This document shows, piece after piece, positions 1-8,070 of a stretch of DNA of 64,000 nt. A program made the translations under genes and the position numbers. A model generated the notes under the pieces. That model did no database searches. It was not told the origin of the DNA and saw only the letters and a program-made list of their open reading frames with translations. How positions within the stretch are numbered: position 1 is the first letter of the stretch; each line of letters opens with the position of its first letter. The DNA lies in assembly GCA_937981555.1 (NCBI GenBank), contig CALJOK010000017.1:235582-299581 (forward strand), written 5' to 3'. This DNA is from an uncultured Saprospiraceae bacterium (GTDB lineage Bacteria > Bacteroidota > Bacteroidia > Chitinophagales > Saprospiraceae).

Positions 1-490
1 CTTTTCCTCCAGCCAACTCAGCTTCTTTTTGGAGGAAAAATAAAAACCACAAAATCTCAATAACTTGATCTCCTCGATCTAAATTATCACCGACGATAAC
101 CAAATGTCCTTTGCCATTTTTCCAATGATTATTTTCATCAATGACTTGGTTAGCAAGTAATAATTTTTTTAAAATCCCAAATTGACCATGCACATCGCTC
201 AAGGCAATTATCTTTTCAACATCATTAAAAATGACTTGAGAATCTCTTTCAAAATCTAAATTTTGCAGATCTACTTTTGGCAATCCAGAGCGATCAAAAA
301 GGGTCGCTTCTGATTTTGCAATGAGTGAATCATGGCCAACGCCAGCTTCTACCCATTGGATTTGGAGACTATCATTTTGATGAAAAATATAAGGGCCATC
401 GAAGTACTCCGTTTTGATTTGAGAAAAAAGAATAATAGGAAATAAACTACAAAGTAATAATGCAATTATTGGTCGGGAAGTTATTTTCAT
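1..490 (-). CDS. Metallophosphoesterase (calcineurin-like), 3' end outside window
   Basis: The reverse strand opens with ATG at 490 and stays open to the window edge, giving 163 codons with no stop, so the gene is partial. The N-terminus (MKITSRPIIALLLCSLF... ending FSQ) looks like a signal peptide. Around residues 95-105 is LSDVHGQ and around 128-136 VGDNLDRGD; these are the first two metal-binding motifs (D-x-H and GD-x-x-D-R-G) of calcineurin-type phosphoesterases, as in PrpA/bis(5'-nucleosyl)tetraphosphatase-like enzymes. A secreted or periplasmic phosphoesterase is the natural reading. The substrate is unknown and the catalytic His motifs lie beyond the window. Confidence 0.85.
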   Translation of the reverse strand, partial: MKITSRPIIALLLCSLFPIILFSQIKTEYFDGPYIFHQNDSLQIQWVEAGVGHDSLIAKSEATLFDRSGLPKVDLQNLDFERDSQVIFNDVEKIIALSDVHGQFGILKKLLLANQVIDENNHWKNGKGHLVIVGDNLDRGDQVIEILWFLFFLQKEAELAGGK

Positions 491-593
491 TTTTTGAGGA
501 TATTAGTTTGTGCGAAGTTAGAGAAGTTTTTGATTTTTGCTGAAATTTTGAAATTTAATTTAACTACTTTTTATTTTAGAAAAAAGAAAAGAG

Positions 594-601
594 TAAGTTT
601 G
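594..601 (+). promoter_or_regulatory. Candidate -7 box TAAGTTTG
   Basis: Matches the Bacteroidota -7 consensus TAnnTTTG, 14 bases before the ATG at 616. No TTG is seen at the expected -33 spacing, so this is a weak call. Confidence 0.35.
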
Positions 602-615
602 ATTCAAAAATAATA

Positions 616-1818
616 ATGAAAAATAAATGGATACTTTTTGCTTTTGTTTTCCTTTTCATTTATCCAAGTTTTTCCCAAACCTATACTCCTGGTGAAACTT
701 ACTTTGGGGAAAATGAATACATCGAATTTAAGGCAGGTAATTTACCCATCATTATTTCAGCGCCTCATGGCGGAGGACTAGAGCCAACTGACATTCCAGA
801 TCGAGATTGTACGGGGTGCGTTTATGTACGAGATTCCCGAACGCAAGAATTAATTCGTCAGATGTCTGATGCTATTTTTGAGGAGTTTGGTTGCTATCCT
901 TATATTATTATCAATCGTTTGCATCGAAGGAAATTAGATGCCAATCGAGAAATTGGAGATGCGGCGGATGGTGATCCGATGGCAGAACAAGCATGGACGG
1001 AATTCCATGATTTTATTCAAATAGCTAAAGATTCGGTTACGCAAAATTTTGGGAAAGGACTTTATCTAGATTTGCATGGTCATGGTCATGATATTCAACG
1101 ATTGGAATTAGGATATCGGATTTGGAAATCTAGACTTCAGATGCCAGATGCAGGACTAAATGTTTTTGTAAATGATGCGAGTATCAAAAATTTGGTCAAT
1201 AATAATTTGAGCAATCTGACTTTGTCTGAATTGCTGAGAGGGGAGGATAGCTTTGGAGAATTTTACCAAGACGAAATGTTTCTTGCGGTACCAAGTCAAA
1301 CTGATTCTTTTCCCATCGATGATGAACCTTATTTTAGTGGCGGATATAATACGGAGCGACATGGTTCAGAATTAGGTGGCGTGATTGATGGAATTCAAAT
1401 TGAATGCAATTGGGATGATGTTCGGGATACAGAAGTAAACCGAGAAGTTTTTGCTGCAGCCACCGCTCAAGTGTTGAGGAAATATTTAGAAAAACATTAT
1501 TTTGGAAATGGTTTCTTGACTGGTGAATGTGGGTTGGTTTCGAGTCCTAACTTTTTGCAAAAAAATAATTCTTCTTCCTTTCAAATTTCTCCAAATCCAG
1601 TAAATGATCAGTTGAGATTAAAATGGAAAACTAATGCTCCTGCCAATTTTTCTCTATCCATTTTTAATAAGTTGGGCCAAGTTTTTTATATAAACAATGA
1701 TGGGAAAACGGACCTGAATCTTATAAATATCAGTCATCTTCCTAATGGAGTGTATTTTATAAAATTAGAAAATGAATATTTTGTAAGTTTAGAGAAATTT
1801 ATAAAAGTGGGTTTTTGA
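616..1818 (+). CDS. Secreted N-formylglutamate amidohydrolase-like protein with T9SS sorting domain
   Basis: 400 residues. Residues 1-20 form a signal peptide (cleavage after FSQ). The body carries motifs of the N-formylglutamate amidohydrolase (FGase) fold: SAPHGG near residue 49, NRLHRRKLDANR near 95-106 and DLHGHGH near 152-158, plausible metal and substrate residues. The C-terminal ~75 residues (ISPNPV..., ending in a short beta-rich stretch with GVYFIKL) match a Por/type IX secretion sorting domain, so the enzyme is probably exported to the cell surface or outside. Classical FGase is cytoplasmic and acts in histidine degradation; this secreted form may act on another N-acylated or amide substrate. 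The family call is good; the substrate is unknown. Confidence 0.75.
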   Translation: MKNKWILFAFVFLFIYPSFSQTYTPGETYFGENEYIEFKAGNLPIIISAPHGGGLEPTDIPDRDCTGCVYVRDSRTQELIRQMSDAIFEEFGCYPYIIINRLHRRKLDANREIGDAADGDPMAEQAWTEFHDFIQIAKDSVTQNFGKGLYLDLHGHGHDIQRLELGYRIWKSRLQMPDAGLNVFVNDASIKNLVNNNLSNLTLSELLRGEDSFGEFYQDEMFLAVPSQTDSFPIDDEPYFSGGYNTERHGSELGGVIDGIQIECNWDDVRDTEVNREVFAAATAQVLRKYLEKHYFGNGFLTGECGLVSSPNFLQKNNSSSFQISPNPVNDQLRLKWKTNAPANFSLSIFNKLGQVFYINNDGKTDLNLINISHLPNGVYFIKLENEYFVSLEKFIKVGF

Positions 1819-1968
1819 AAACATATATTCTTTCCAATGTTATTAATTTAGCATTATACGCTTACGAGAAATCGAAAGCTGCGTTTAACATTCGGTGTCT
1901 TAATTTAATGGCACTACGCGCGAACTAGTTTTTGATAGCAAAACAACAACTATTCAAATAAAATAAAA

Positions 1969-2499
1969 ATGAACTTTATTCCTTTCCCTACATTAACGAC
2001 CGACCGATTAATTCTCCGAAAAGCAACCAAAGCTGACGGCAACGAGATTCTATTTTTACGCTCTGACCAATCTGTCAATAAATATATTAATCGACCTCCT
2101 ACGAATAACTTAAAAGATGCAGAGGATTTTATTGAAAAAATTGAAAATGGAATTCAACAGGGACAAAACATAAATTGGAATATTACCCTAAAAGATGATC
2201 CTAAAATGATCGGGACCATATGCCTCTGGAATTTTTCGGAAGATCAAAAAGTAGGGGAAGTTGGATATGATTTGCATCCTCAATTTCATGGACAAGGTAT
2301 CATGACCGAAGCATTAAAATGTGTTGTAAATTTTGGTTTTAGAAAATTGAACTTAGAAAAAATTGAAGCCTACACTCACCGAGAAAACGAATCATCAAAA
2401 CGATTATTGGAAAATAATAATTTCACTTTAGTTCCAGATAAAAATGATGATGATAATGAATTTAATGTCGTTTTCGAAACCTTCCCTTCCCGCAGGTAG
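1969..2499 (+). CDS. GNAT family N-acetyltransferase (RimJ/RimL type)
   Basis: 176 residues, the usual length for the RimJ/RimL branch of GNAT. It opens with the typical TDRLILRKATKADGNEIL segment and has the acetyl-CoA loop region around GYDLHPQFHGQGIMTEAL (residues ~105-122), where the Q/R-x-x-G-x-G/A signature sits as HGQGIMTEA. It then shows NxESSKRLLENNNF, the conserved alpha-4 region. The N-acyl acceptor (ribosomal protein N-terminus, amino acid or antibiotic) cannot be read from sequence. It stands alone, 150 bases after the amidohydrolase gene, and no operon partner is apparent. Cytoplasmic. Confidence 0.85.
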   Translation: MNFIPFPTLTTDRLILRKATKADGNEILFLRSDQSVNKYINRPPTNNLKDAEDFIEKIENGIQQGQNINWNITLKDDPKMIGTICLWNFSEDQKVGEVGYDLHPQFHGQGIMTEALKCVVNFGFRKLNLEKIEAYTHRENESSKRLLENNNFTLVPDKNDDDNEFNVVFETFPSRR

Positions 2500-2623
2500 T
2501 CAATATTGTATGGATTTTTAAATTATTAAATATTCTGCTTAAATCGTGATTTGCAATCAATTGTTTTGTATTGCTCGTTCATCTTGTTATATTTATTTTT
2601 TTATTTAATGAAAAAATAAAATC

Positions 2624-4396
2624 GTGAAACCAACTGACACTAAAGATCCAGAGTATTTTCACAAGGTGGTTGATTGCCAATATGCCTGTCCAGCCCATAC
2701 TCCAGTCCCCGAATATATTCGATTGATTGCTCAGCAACGATACACCGAAGCGTATATGATTAATTGGGAATCCAATGTCTTTCCTGGCGTATTGGGTCGT
2801 ACTTGTGATCGACCTTGCGAACCTGCTTGCCGACGTGGAAGAGTAGAGGAAGAGCCTGTTGCGATCTGTCGACTCAAGCGAGTGGCAGCGGATAATAAAG
2901 GGGAAGTCAAACATCTCATGCCGCAAGGCCCATTTGAAATGAATGGTAAAAAAATCGCTTTGATTGGCGGTGGACCTGCTTCGTTGACGGTGGCGAGAGA
3001 TTTAGCGCCGCTCGGTTATGAGATACATTTATATGATGAGTGGAACAAAGGCGGAGGAATGATGCGGACGCAAATTCCTGCTTTTCGATTGCCAGAGCAA
3101 GTCTTGGATGAAGAAGTCAACTATATTCTGGATATGGGTGTGCATACTCATTTCAATACTTTTGTCGATAGTATGAAAGGAATTTTGGACAAAAAATATG
3201 ACGCAGTTTTTGTAGGAACAGGAGCACCAAAAGGTCGCCCACTTAGAATTCCAGGTTACGAAGAAGGAAAAGATAATATTCATATTGGAATTGAATTTTT
3301 AGCAGCCGTAGCTTTTGAACATAGAGAAACCGTTGGAGGAAAAGTAATAGTCCTCGGTGGTGGAAATACGGCAATGGATTGTTGTCGAACTTCGAAAAGA
3401 ATTGGTGGAGAGGAAGTGACGGTCGTCGTACGTTCTCCTCGAAAAGACATGAAAGCTTCTTCTTGGGAAATTAAAGATGCGGAACTAGAAGACATTGCCA
3501 TTTTTAACAACATGCCTCCAAAAGAATTTGTCATTGAAAATGGAAAACTCAAAGGAGTTACTTTTGGAAAAGTAAGAGCGGAGTATGATGAAAATGGAAA
3601 ACGATCTTTGATTCCAACTGGCGAATCTGATGTTTTTATTGAAGCAGATGATGTGATCATTGCGATTGGTCAAGACAATGCATTTCCATGGATCGAAAAA
3701 GACTTAGGGATTGAGTTTGGGAAATGGGAAATTCCAGTTTTGGATAAAACTACTTTTCAATCAACTTTGTCTCATGTCTTCTTTGGAGGTGATGCTGCGT
3801 TTGGTCCTGAAAATGTAATTACTGCAGTTGCACATGGACATCAAGCGGCGGTTTCGATTGATTTATTTTGCAAAGGAGAAAGTATACATGATCGACCTGA
3901 TCCAATGACTAATTTGGTCAGTCAAAAAATGGGAATTCATGAATGGACTTACGATAATGATATAGCTGCCGACTTGCGATACCAAGTGGCGCATGCGGAT
4001 AAATCAGTAACTCTGAAAGATCGGAAGATGGAAGTAGAATTAGGTTTCGATCACATCGAAGGATTTAAAGAAGCACAACGATGTTTGAATTGTGATGTGC
4101 AAACTGTTTTTACCACCAACCTTTGTATCGAGTGTGATGCTTGCGTTGATATCTGTCCTACGGATTGTATCACTTTTACCGATAATGGCGAAGAGGCAGA
4201 TCTACGAACTCGACTCAGCGCACCAGCCGAAAATTTATCTCAAGATTTATATGTGTCAGAAATTTTACCGACCCAACGAGTCATGCTCAAAGATGAAGAT
4301 GTGTGTCTCCATTGTGGACTTTGCGCAGAACGATGTCCAACAGCAGCTTGGGATATGAAGAAATATTTATACAACGTGACAAAAGCCTATCAATAA
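2624..4396 (+). CDS. GltD-like FAD/NAD(P) oxidoreductase with C-terminal 2[4Fe-4S] ferredoxin domain, partner of KorAB
   Basis: 590 residues with a GTG start: an in-frame TGA at 2609 and no ATG between force this choice. The N-terminus has the Cys-rich helical Fe-S domain of glutamate synthase small subunit/DPYD (YACPAHTP, TCDRPCEPACRRG). The middle has two Rossmann folds: GGGPASLTVARDL (FAD, ~residues 114-126) and LGGGNTAMDCCR (NAD(P), ~248-259), with the FAD-closing FGGDAAFGPENV. The C-terminus carries two ferredoxin clusters (CIECDACVDICP and CLHCGLCAERCP). It lies one base from korA and probably moves electrons between NAD(P)H and the ferredoxin pool of the 2-oxoacid oxidoreductase. Physiological direction is inference. 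Confidence 0.88.
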   Translation: MKPTDTKDPEYFHKVVDCQYACPAHTPVPEYIRLIAQQRYTEAYMINWESNVFPGVLGRTCDRPCEPACRRGRVEEEPVAICRLKRVAADNKGEVKHLMPQGPFEMNGKKIALIGGGPASLTVARDLAPLGYEIHLYDEWNKGGGMMRTQIPAFRLPEQVLDEEVNYILDMGVHTHFNTFVDSMKGILDKKYDAVFVGTGAPKGRPLRIPGYEEGKDNIHIGIEFLAAVAFEHRETVGGKVIVLGGGNTAMDCCRTSKRIGGEEVTVVVRSPRKDMKASSWEIKDAELEDIAIFNNMPPKEFVIENGKLKGVTFGKVRAEYDENGKRSLIPTGESDVFIEADDVIIAIGQDNAFPWIEKDLGIEFGKWEIPVLDKTTFQSTLSHVFFGGDAAFGPENVITAVAHGHQAAVSIDLFCKGESIHDRPDPMTNLVSQKMGIHEWTYDNDIAADLRYQVAHADKSVTLKDRKMEVELGFDHIEGFKEAQRCLNCDVQTVFTTNLCIECDACVDICPTDCITFTDNGEEADLRTRLSAPAENLSQDLYVSEILPTQRVMLKDEDVCLHCGLCAERCPTAAWDMKKYLYNVTKAYQ

Positions 4397-4397
4397 A

Positions 4398-6209
4398 ATG
4401 GAGAATGAAATCATAGTAAATGACCTTGTCGTCCGTTTCGCGAATGTGAACGGAACAGGGTCTGCTTCCGCAAATGAGATGTTTGCCAAATCAATTTTTA
4501 GGATGGGCATTCCAGTTACACCTAAAAATATTTTCCCTTCCAATATTCAAGGTTTACCTACTTGGTACGAAGTTCGGATTTCTGAAAAAGGACATTTGGG
4601 ACGACGAGCAGGAATTGATATTTTGGTAGGTGTGAATCCTCAAAGTTTAAAAAGAGATATTGAAAGTGTTACTCCCGGTGGATATTTCGTTTATGATTCC
4701 AGTAAGAAATTGCATGAGGAATTTATTCGAACGGACATCAATTACATTGGCATTCCCATGATAAAGTTAGCGATGGAACATTATCCAGTTCCACGATTGC
4801 AACAGCTTTTGAAAAATATGATTTATGTAGGAGCGGTGGCTACTTTAATCGATATGGAAATTGAGGTTTTAAAAGAAGTGATTGCTGAGCAATTTGCAGC
4901 TAAGCCTAAGATTATTCCTTCCAATTATCAAGCATTGGAATTAGGCATTAATTATGTGAAAGAGCATTTTGAATATCCTTTAAATATTCGAATCAAACGA
5001 TGCGATAATGTAGGAGATGCAATTTTGATAGATGGAAATACGGCTTGTGGCTTGGGAGCAATTTATGCAGGCGCCACGGTCATGGCTTGGTATCCAATTA
5101 CACCTTCGACTTCGGTTGCGAAGGCGTTTGAGACCTATTGTAAAAAACTAAGGATTGATGAAGATGGGAAAAAGAAATATGCCTTCGTACAAGCGGAAGA
5201 TGAGTTAGCAGCAATCGGAATGGTCATCGGGGCAACTTGGAATGGAGCTAGAGCATTTACAGCAACGAGTGGGCCAGGCGTTTCTTTGATGAATGAATTT
5301 ATTGGCCTTTCTTACTTTGCTGAAATTCCAGTTGTGCTAATCAATGTACAACGTGGTGGTCCATCGACAGGAATGCCAACTCGAACGCAACAAGCGGATT
5401 TGATTTCTTCGGCCTATGCTTCTCATGGAGATACAAAACATGTTTTGTTATTTCCAAGTTCGCCAGCCGAGTGTTTTGAATTTACTATAAAAGCATTTGA
5501 CTTAGCTGATCGATTGCAAACATTGATTATGTTGATTTCTGATTTGGATTTGGGAATGAACAATCATATGTCTCCGCCATTGGCTTGGGATGATGATAAA
5601 AAATATGATTTGGGAAAAGTATTGAGTGCAGAAGATTTGGAAGAAATGAAAGAAGACTTTGGTCGGTACCTCGATGTGGATGGTGATGCGATTCCTTATC
5701 GAACAATTCCGGGAACACATCCGACGAAAGGTTCTTTTTTTACTCGGGGAACTTCTCATGATGAATATGCAAAATATAGCGAGTCAGGCGAAGTGTATTT
5801 ACGTAACGTCGATCGCTTGGCACAAAAATGGGAAACGGCTAAAACGCTAGTCCCTGAACCTGAATTTTATCAAAAAGAAAATAGAAGCAATGTAGGTTTG
5901 TTGTTTTTTGGAACGACCACTTATGCAGCAGTTGAAGCGATGGAACGATTTGAGGAAGAAGATTTTATGATTGATTCGATTCGAGTTCGAGCATTTCCAT
6001 TTCACCAACAAGTTGAGAAATTTATTGAAGAGCATGAGCAAATAATTGTAGTCGAACAAAATCGAGATGCGCAATTCCGAACTCTTTTGATTAATGAATT
6101 GGACATAAATCCATCACGATTAATTTCAGTAGTCAACTACGACGGAATGCCAATAACCGCAAAAGCAATTCAATCTGGAATCAAAGAAAAATTAGCAGTT
6201 AGTACCTAA
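4398..6209 (+). CDS. korA: 2-oxoacid:ferredoxin oxidoreductase, fused gamma-alpha subunit (KorA-like)
   Basis: 603 residues. Residues ~1-190 correspond to the gamma domain (FANVNGTGSASANEMFAKSI) and ~205-600 to the alpha subunit (GNTACGLGAIYAGATVMAWY, then YPITPSTSVAKAFE and the TSGPGVSLM motif). This gamma-alpha fusion is the common 2-oxoglutarate:ferredoxin oxidoreductase form. With KorB it decarboxylates a 2-oxoacid, most likely 2-oxoglutarate, to the acyl-CoA using CoA and ferredoxin. It sits 1 base after the flavoprotein gene and 81 bases before korB, so the three are almost certainly one operon. Pyruvate or branched-chain specificity cannot be excluded from sequence. Confidence 0.88.
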   Translation: MENEIIVNDLVVRFANVNGTGSASANEMFAKSIFRMGIPVTPKNIFPSNIQGLPTWYEVRISEKGHLGRRAGIDILVGVNPQSLKRDIESVTPGGYFVYDSSKKLHEEFIRTDINYIGIPMIKLAMEHYPVPRLQQLLKNMIYVGAVATLIDMEIEVLKEVIAEQFAAKPKIIPSNYQALELGINYVKEHFEYPLNIRIKRCDNVGDAILIDGNTACGLGAIYAGATVMAWYPITPSTSVAKAFETYCKKLRIDEDGKKKYAFVQAEDELAAIGMVIGATWNGARAFTATSGPGVSLMNEFIGLSYFAEIPVVLINVQRGGPSTGMPTRTQQADLISSAYASHGDTKHVLLFPSSPAECFEFTIKAFDLADRLQTLIMLISDLDLGMNNHMSPPLAWDDDKKYDLGKVLSAEDLEEMKEDFGRYLDVDGDAIPYRTIPGTHPTKGSFFTRGTSHDEYAKYSESGEVYLRNVDRLAQKWETAKTLVPEPEFYQKENRSNVGLLFFGTTTYAAVEAMERFEEEDFMIDSIRVRAFPFHQQVEKFIEEHEQIIVVEQNRDAQFRTLLINELDINPSRLISVVNYDGMPITAKAIQSGIKEKLAVST

Positions 6210-6290
6210 CACGTGGTGGTCTGCTTTAGCTGATCTAAAAAGAATCTTAAAAAAAACTTTTAAAGTCAACTACATAAAATAAAAAGAATA

Positions 6291-7343
6291 ATGTCATATA
6301 TAAAACCCGCATTTCACCATCCATCTTTAAAACCAAACAAAGTTGGGTACCTAAAAAAAGATTATCGAGGAGTAATATCAACTTTGTGTGCAGGTTGCGG
6401 GCACGACTCAATTAGTGGTGCAATAGTTCAAGCTTGCTATGAAATTTCTCTAGAACCTCACAAGTTGGCAAAACTCTCAGGCATTGGTTGTTCGTCAAAA
6501 ACACCTACTTATTTTCTAAGTAATTCTCACGGATTTAATTCCGTTCATGGGCGAATGCCTTCGATTACGACAGGCGCAAATATGGCAAACAAAGATTTGA
6601 TTTATCTAGGCGTCTCAGGAGATGGCGATACCGCTTCGATAGGGATGGGACAATTTGTGCATGCGATTCGAAGGAATTTGAATATGGTTTATATCGTGAT
6701 GAATAATGGCTGCTATGGTTTAACCAAAGGGCAAGATTCAGCCACAGCAGATTTTGGTTCGATCAGCAAAGAGGGAAATGCGAATCCATATCAAGCGATT
6801 GATTTAGCAGGTTTGGCTTTGGAGTTGAATGCTACCTTTGTGGGCAGAAGTTTTTCAGGAGATAAAAATCAATTAGTGCCAATGATCAAAGCAGCGATGT
6901 CGCACCCAGGTTTTGCATTCTTAGATGTAATTTCTCCATGTGTTACTTTTAATAATACAAAAACATCAACTAAATCTTACTCACATGTGAGGGATCATAT
7001 TGAAGCTACTTCTACTTTGGATTATGTTCCATTTGAAGAAGAAATTACAGTTGATTATCCAGAAGGGGAGTCAGCAGAAGTGGAATTATTTGATGGTTCA
7101 AAAATTCATTTGAGTAAACTCGCGCCTGATTTCAATCCAACAGATCGATTTACCGCAGTTAACCGATTGCATGAGGCGAAATCGAAAGGTCAAATTTTGA
7201 CAGGGTTACTTTATATTAATCCTGAGAGTAAAGATTTGCATAATTTGATGGGGACGAGTGATAAGCCTTTGAATCAATTTAAGCAAAAAGATTTATGCCC
7301 TGGAAGCACGAAGTTGGAAGAGATTAATCGAGCGTTTCGGTAA
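6291..7343 (+). CDS. korB: 2-oxoacid:ferredoxin oxidoreductase beta subunit (KorB-like)
   Basis: 350 residues. It shows CAGCGHDSI near residue 34 (cluster/TPP region), the TPP-Mg motif GDGDTASIGMGQ ending in MNNGCYGLTKGQ (~residues 110-146), and CVTFNNTKTS near 231, all typical of beta subunits of 2-oxoacid:ferredoxin oxidoreductases. It binds thiamine diphosphate and one [4Fe-4S] cluster and acts with the upstream gamma-alpha protein in the cytoplasm. The C-terminal ~100 residues hold the family's substrate-related extension (DFNPTDRF, GLLYINPES). It is the last gene of the operon and is followed by a strong hairpin terminator. Confidence 0.9.
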   Translation: MSYIKPAFHHPSLKPNKVGYLKKDYRGVISTLCAGCGHDSISGAIVQACYEISLEPHKLAKLSGIGCSSKTPTYFLSNSHGFNSVHGRMPSITTGANMANKDLIYLGVSGDGDTASIGMGQFVHAIRRNLNMVYIVMNNGCYGLTKGQDSATADFGSISKEGNANPYQAIDLAGLALELNATFVGRSFSGDKNQLVPMIKAAMSHPGFAFLDVISPCVTFNNTKTSTKSYSHVRDHIEATSTLDYVPFEEEITVDYPEGESAEVELFDGSKIHLSKLAPDFNPTDRFTAVNRLHEAKSKGQILTGLLYINPESKDLHNLMGTSDKPLNQFKQKDLCPGSTKLEEINRAFR

Positions 7344-7363
7344 ATAGGATAGAGGTAAAACAG

Positions 7364-7391
7364 AAAAAGCCCCGATTGCTCGGAGCTTTTT
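7364..7391. terminator. Bidirectional intrinsic terminator
   Basis: Hairpin with arms AAAAAGC-CCGA and TCGG-GCTTTTT around loop TTGC. It has A/T tracts on both sides and lies between converging korB and the RRM gene, so it can serve both. Confidence 0.85.
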
Positions 7392-7438
7392 CATTCAAAT
7401 CTTTATATCAAAACTGAGTATTAAAATACTCGGTTTGA

Positions 7439-7792
7439 CTAGTATCGACCACCGCCGCCACCGCCGTATCCACCACCGCCGCCACGGTTGTATCCACCGC
7501 CGCCGCCGCCGCCGCCACGGTTGTAACCGCCACCGCCACCGCCACGATTCTCACGAGGTTCAGCTTTTTTAACAACAATTGTACGACCGTCAAATTCTTG
7601 GTCATTTAATGCATCAATAGCAGATTGTGCTTCATCGTCGTTAGACATTTCAACAAAACCAAAACCTTTTGATTTTCCAGTAAATTTATCCATAATGATT
7701 TTTACGGAATCAACAGCTCCATGAGCTTCAAATGCATGTTGTAAATCCGACTCTCTTGTGTCGAAATTTAATTTTGCTACAAAAATATTCAT
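7439..7792 (-). CDS. RRM RNA-binding protein with glycine-rich tail
   Basis: 117 residues. One RNA recognition motif fills residues 1-80: RNP2 is IFVAKL (3-8) and RNP1 is KGFGFVEM (~43-50). The tail after residue 84 is almost only Gly with Tyr, Asn and Arg (GGGGGGYNRGGGG type). This is the plant/cyanobacterial GRP-like family that in bacteria is often cold-induced and works as an RNA chaperone. The tail is encoded by an imperfect CCGCCA-type microsatellite, so its length may vary between strains. It is monocistronic and has a ~120-base leader, which would fit post-transcriptional cold control; that regulation is inference. Confidence 0.92.
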   Translation of the reverse strand: MNIFVAKLNFDTRESDLQHAFEAHGAVDSVKIIMDKFTGKSKGFGFVEMSNDDEAQSAIDALNDQEFDGRTIVVKKAEPRENRGGGGGGYNRGGGGGGGGYNRGGGGGYGGGGGGRY

Positions 7793-7924
7793 AATATAAA
7801 AAATTAACTATCTCGATTTTATTCGAGATATTGTAAAAAAATCTGTTAATTGAAAAATTAAGGAAGGATAAAAGAAGACCTAAAAATGAGGAAGTTGTTA
7901 ACCTAAGAACTTAATAGTTCGTGA

Positions 7925-7932
7925 CAAAGATA
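7925..7932 (-). promoter_or_regulatory. Candidate -7 box TATCTTTG of the RRM gene
   Basis: Reverse-strand TATCTTTG fits TAnnTTTG and would start a transcript near 7919, giving a leader of about 120-125 bases. No TTG is seen at the usual -33 position. Confidence 0.45.
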
Positions 7933-8002
7933 CACATTATATGATGCTTTATACTATTTTGACGATTTTTTATTGAAAGGTCACTTTATTTAAAAATCGA
8001 AT

Positions 8003-8062
8003 ATAAATTCAATCAAAATCGAAAAATTATCTTTTCTAATTTTTGATTTTGATTGAATTTAT
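8003..8062. terminator. Long-stem terminator hairpin downstream of the GH5 gene
   Basis: Arms 8003-8029 and 8037-8062 pair over 26 positions with one bulge, around a 7-base loop. It lies 8 bases past the stop of the GH5 gene on the reverse strand. The stem is about twice the usual length of an intrinsic terminator. Confidence 0.75.
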
Positions 8063-8070
8063 AGGATGAT

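Noticed and set aside
1840..1968. Possible integron-type attC site before the GNAT gene (GTTTAAC and nearby palindromic bits)
   Set aside because: No matching inverse core and no paired stem of attC length; no integrase in the window.
7408..7605. Ala/Val-rich open frame overlapping the RRM gene
   Set aside because: It is a frame-shifted reading of the Gly codon repeats of the RRM tail on the same strand.
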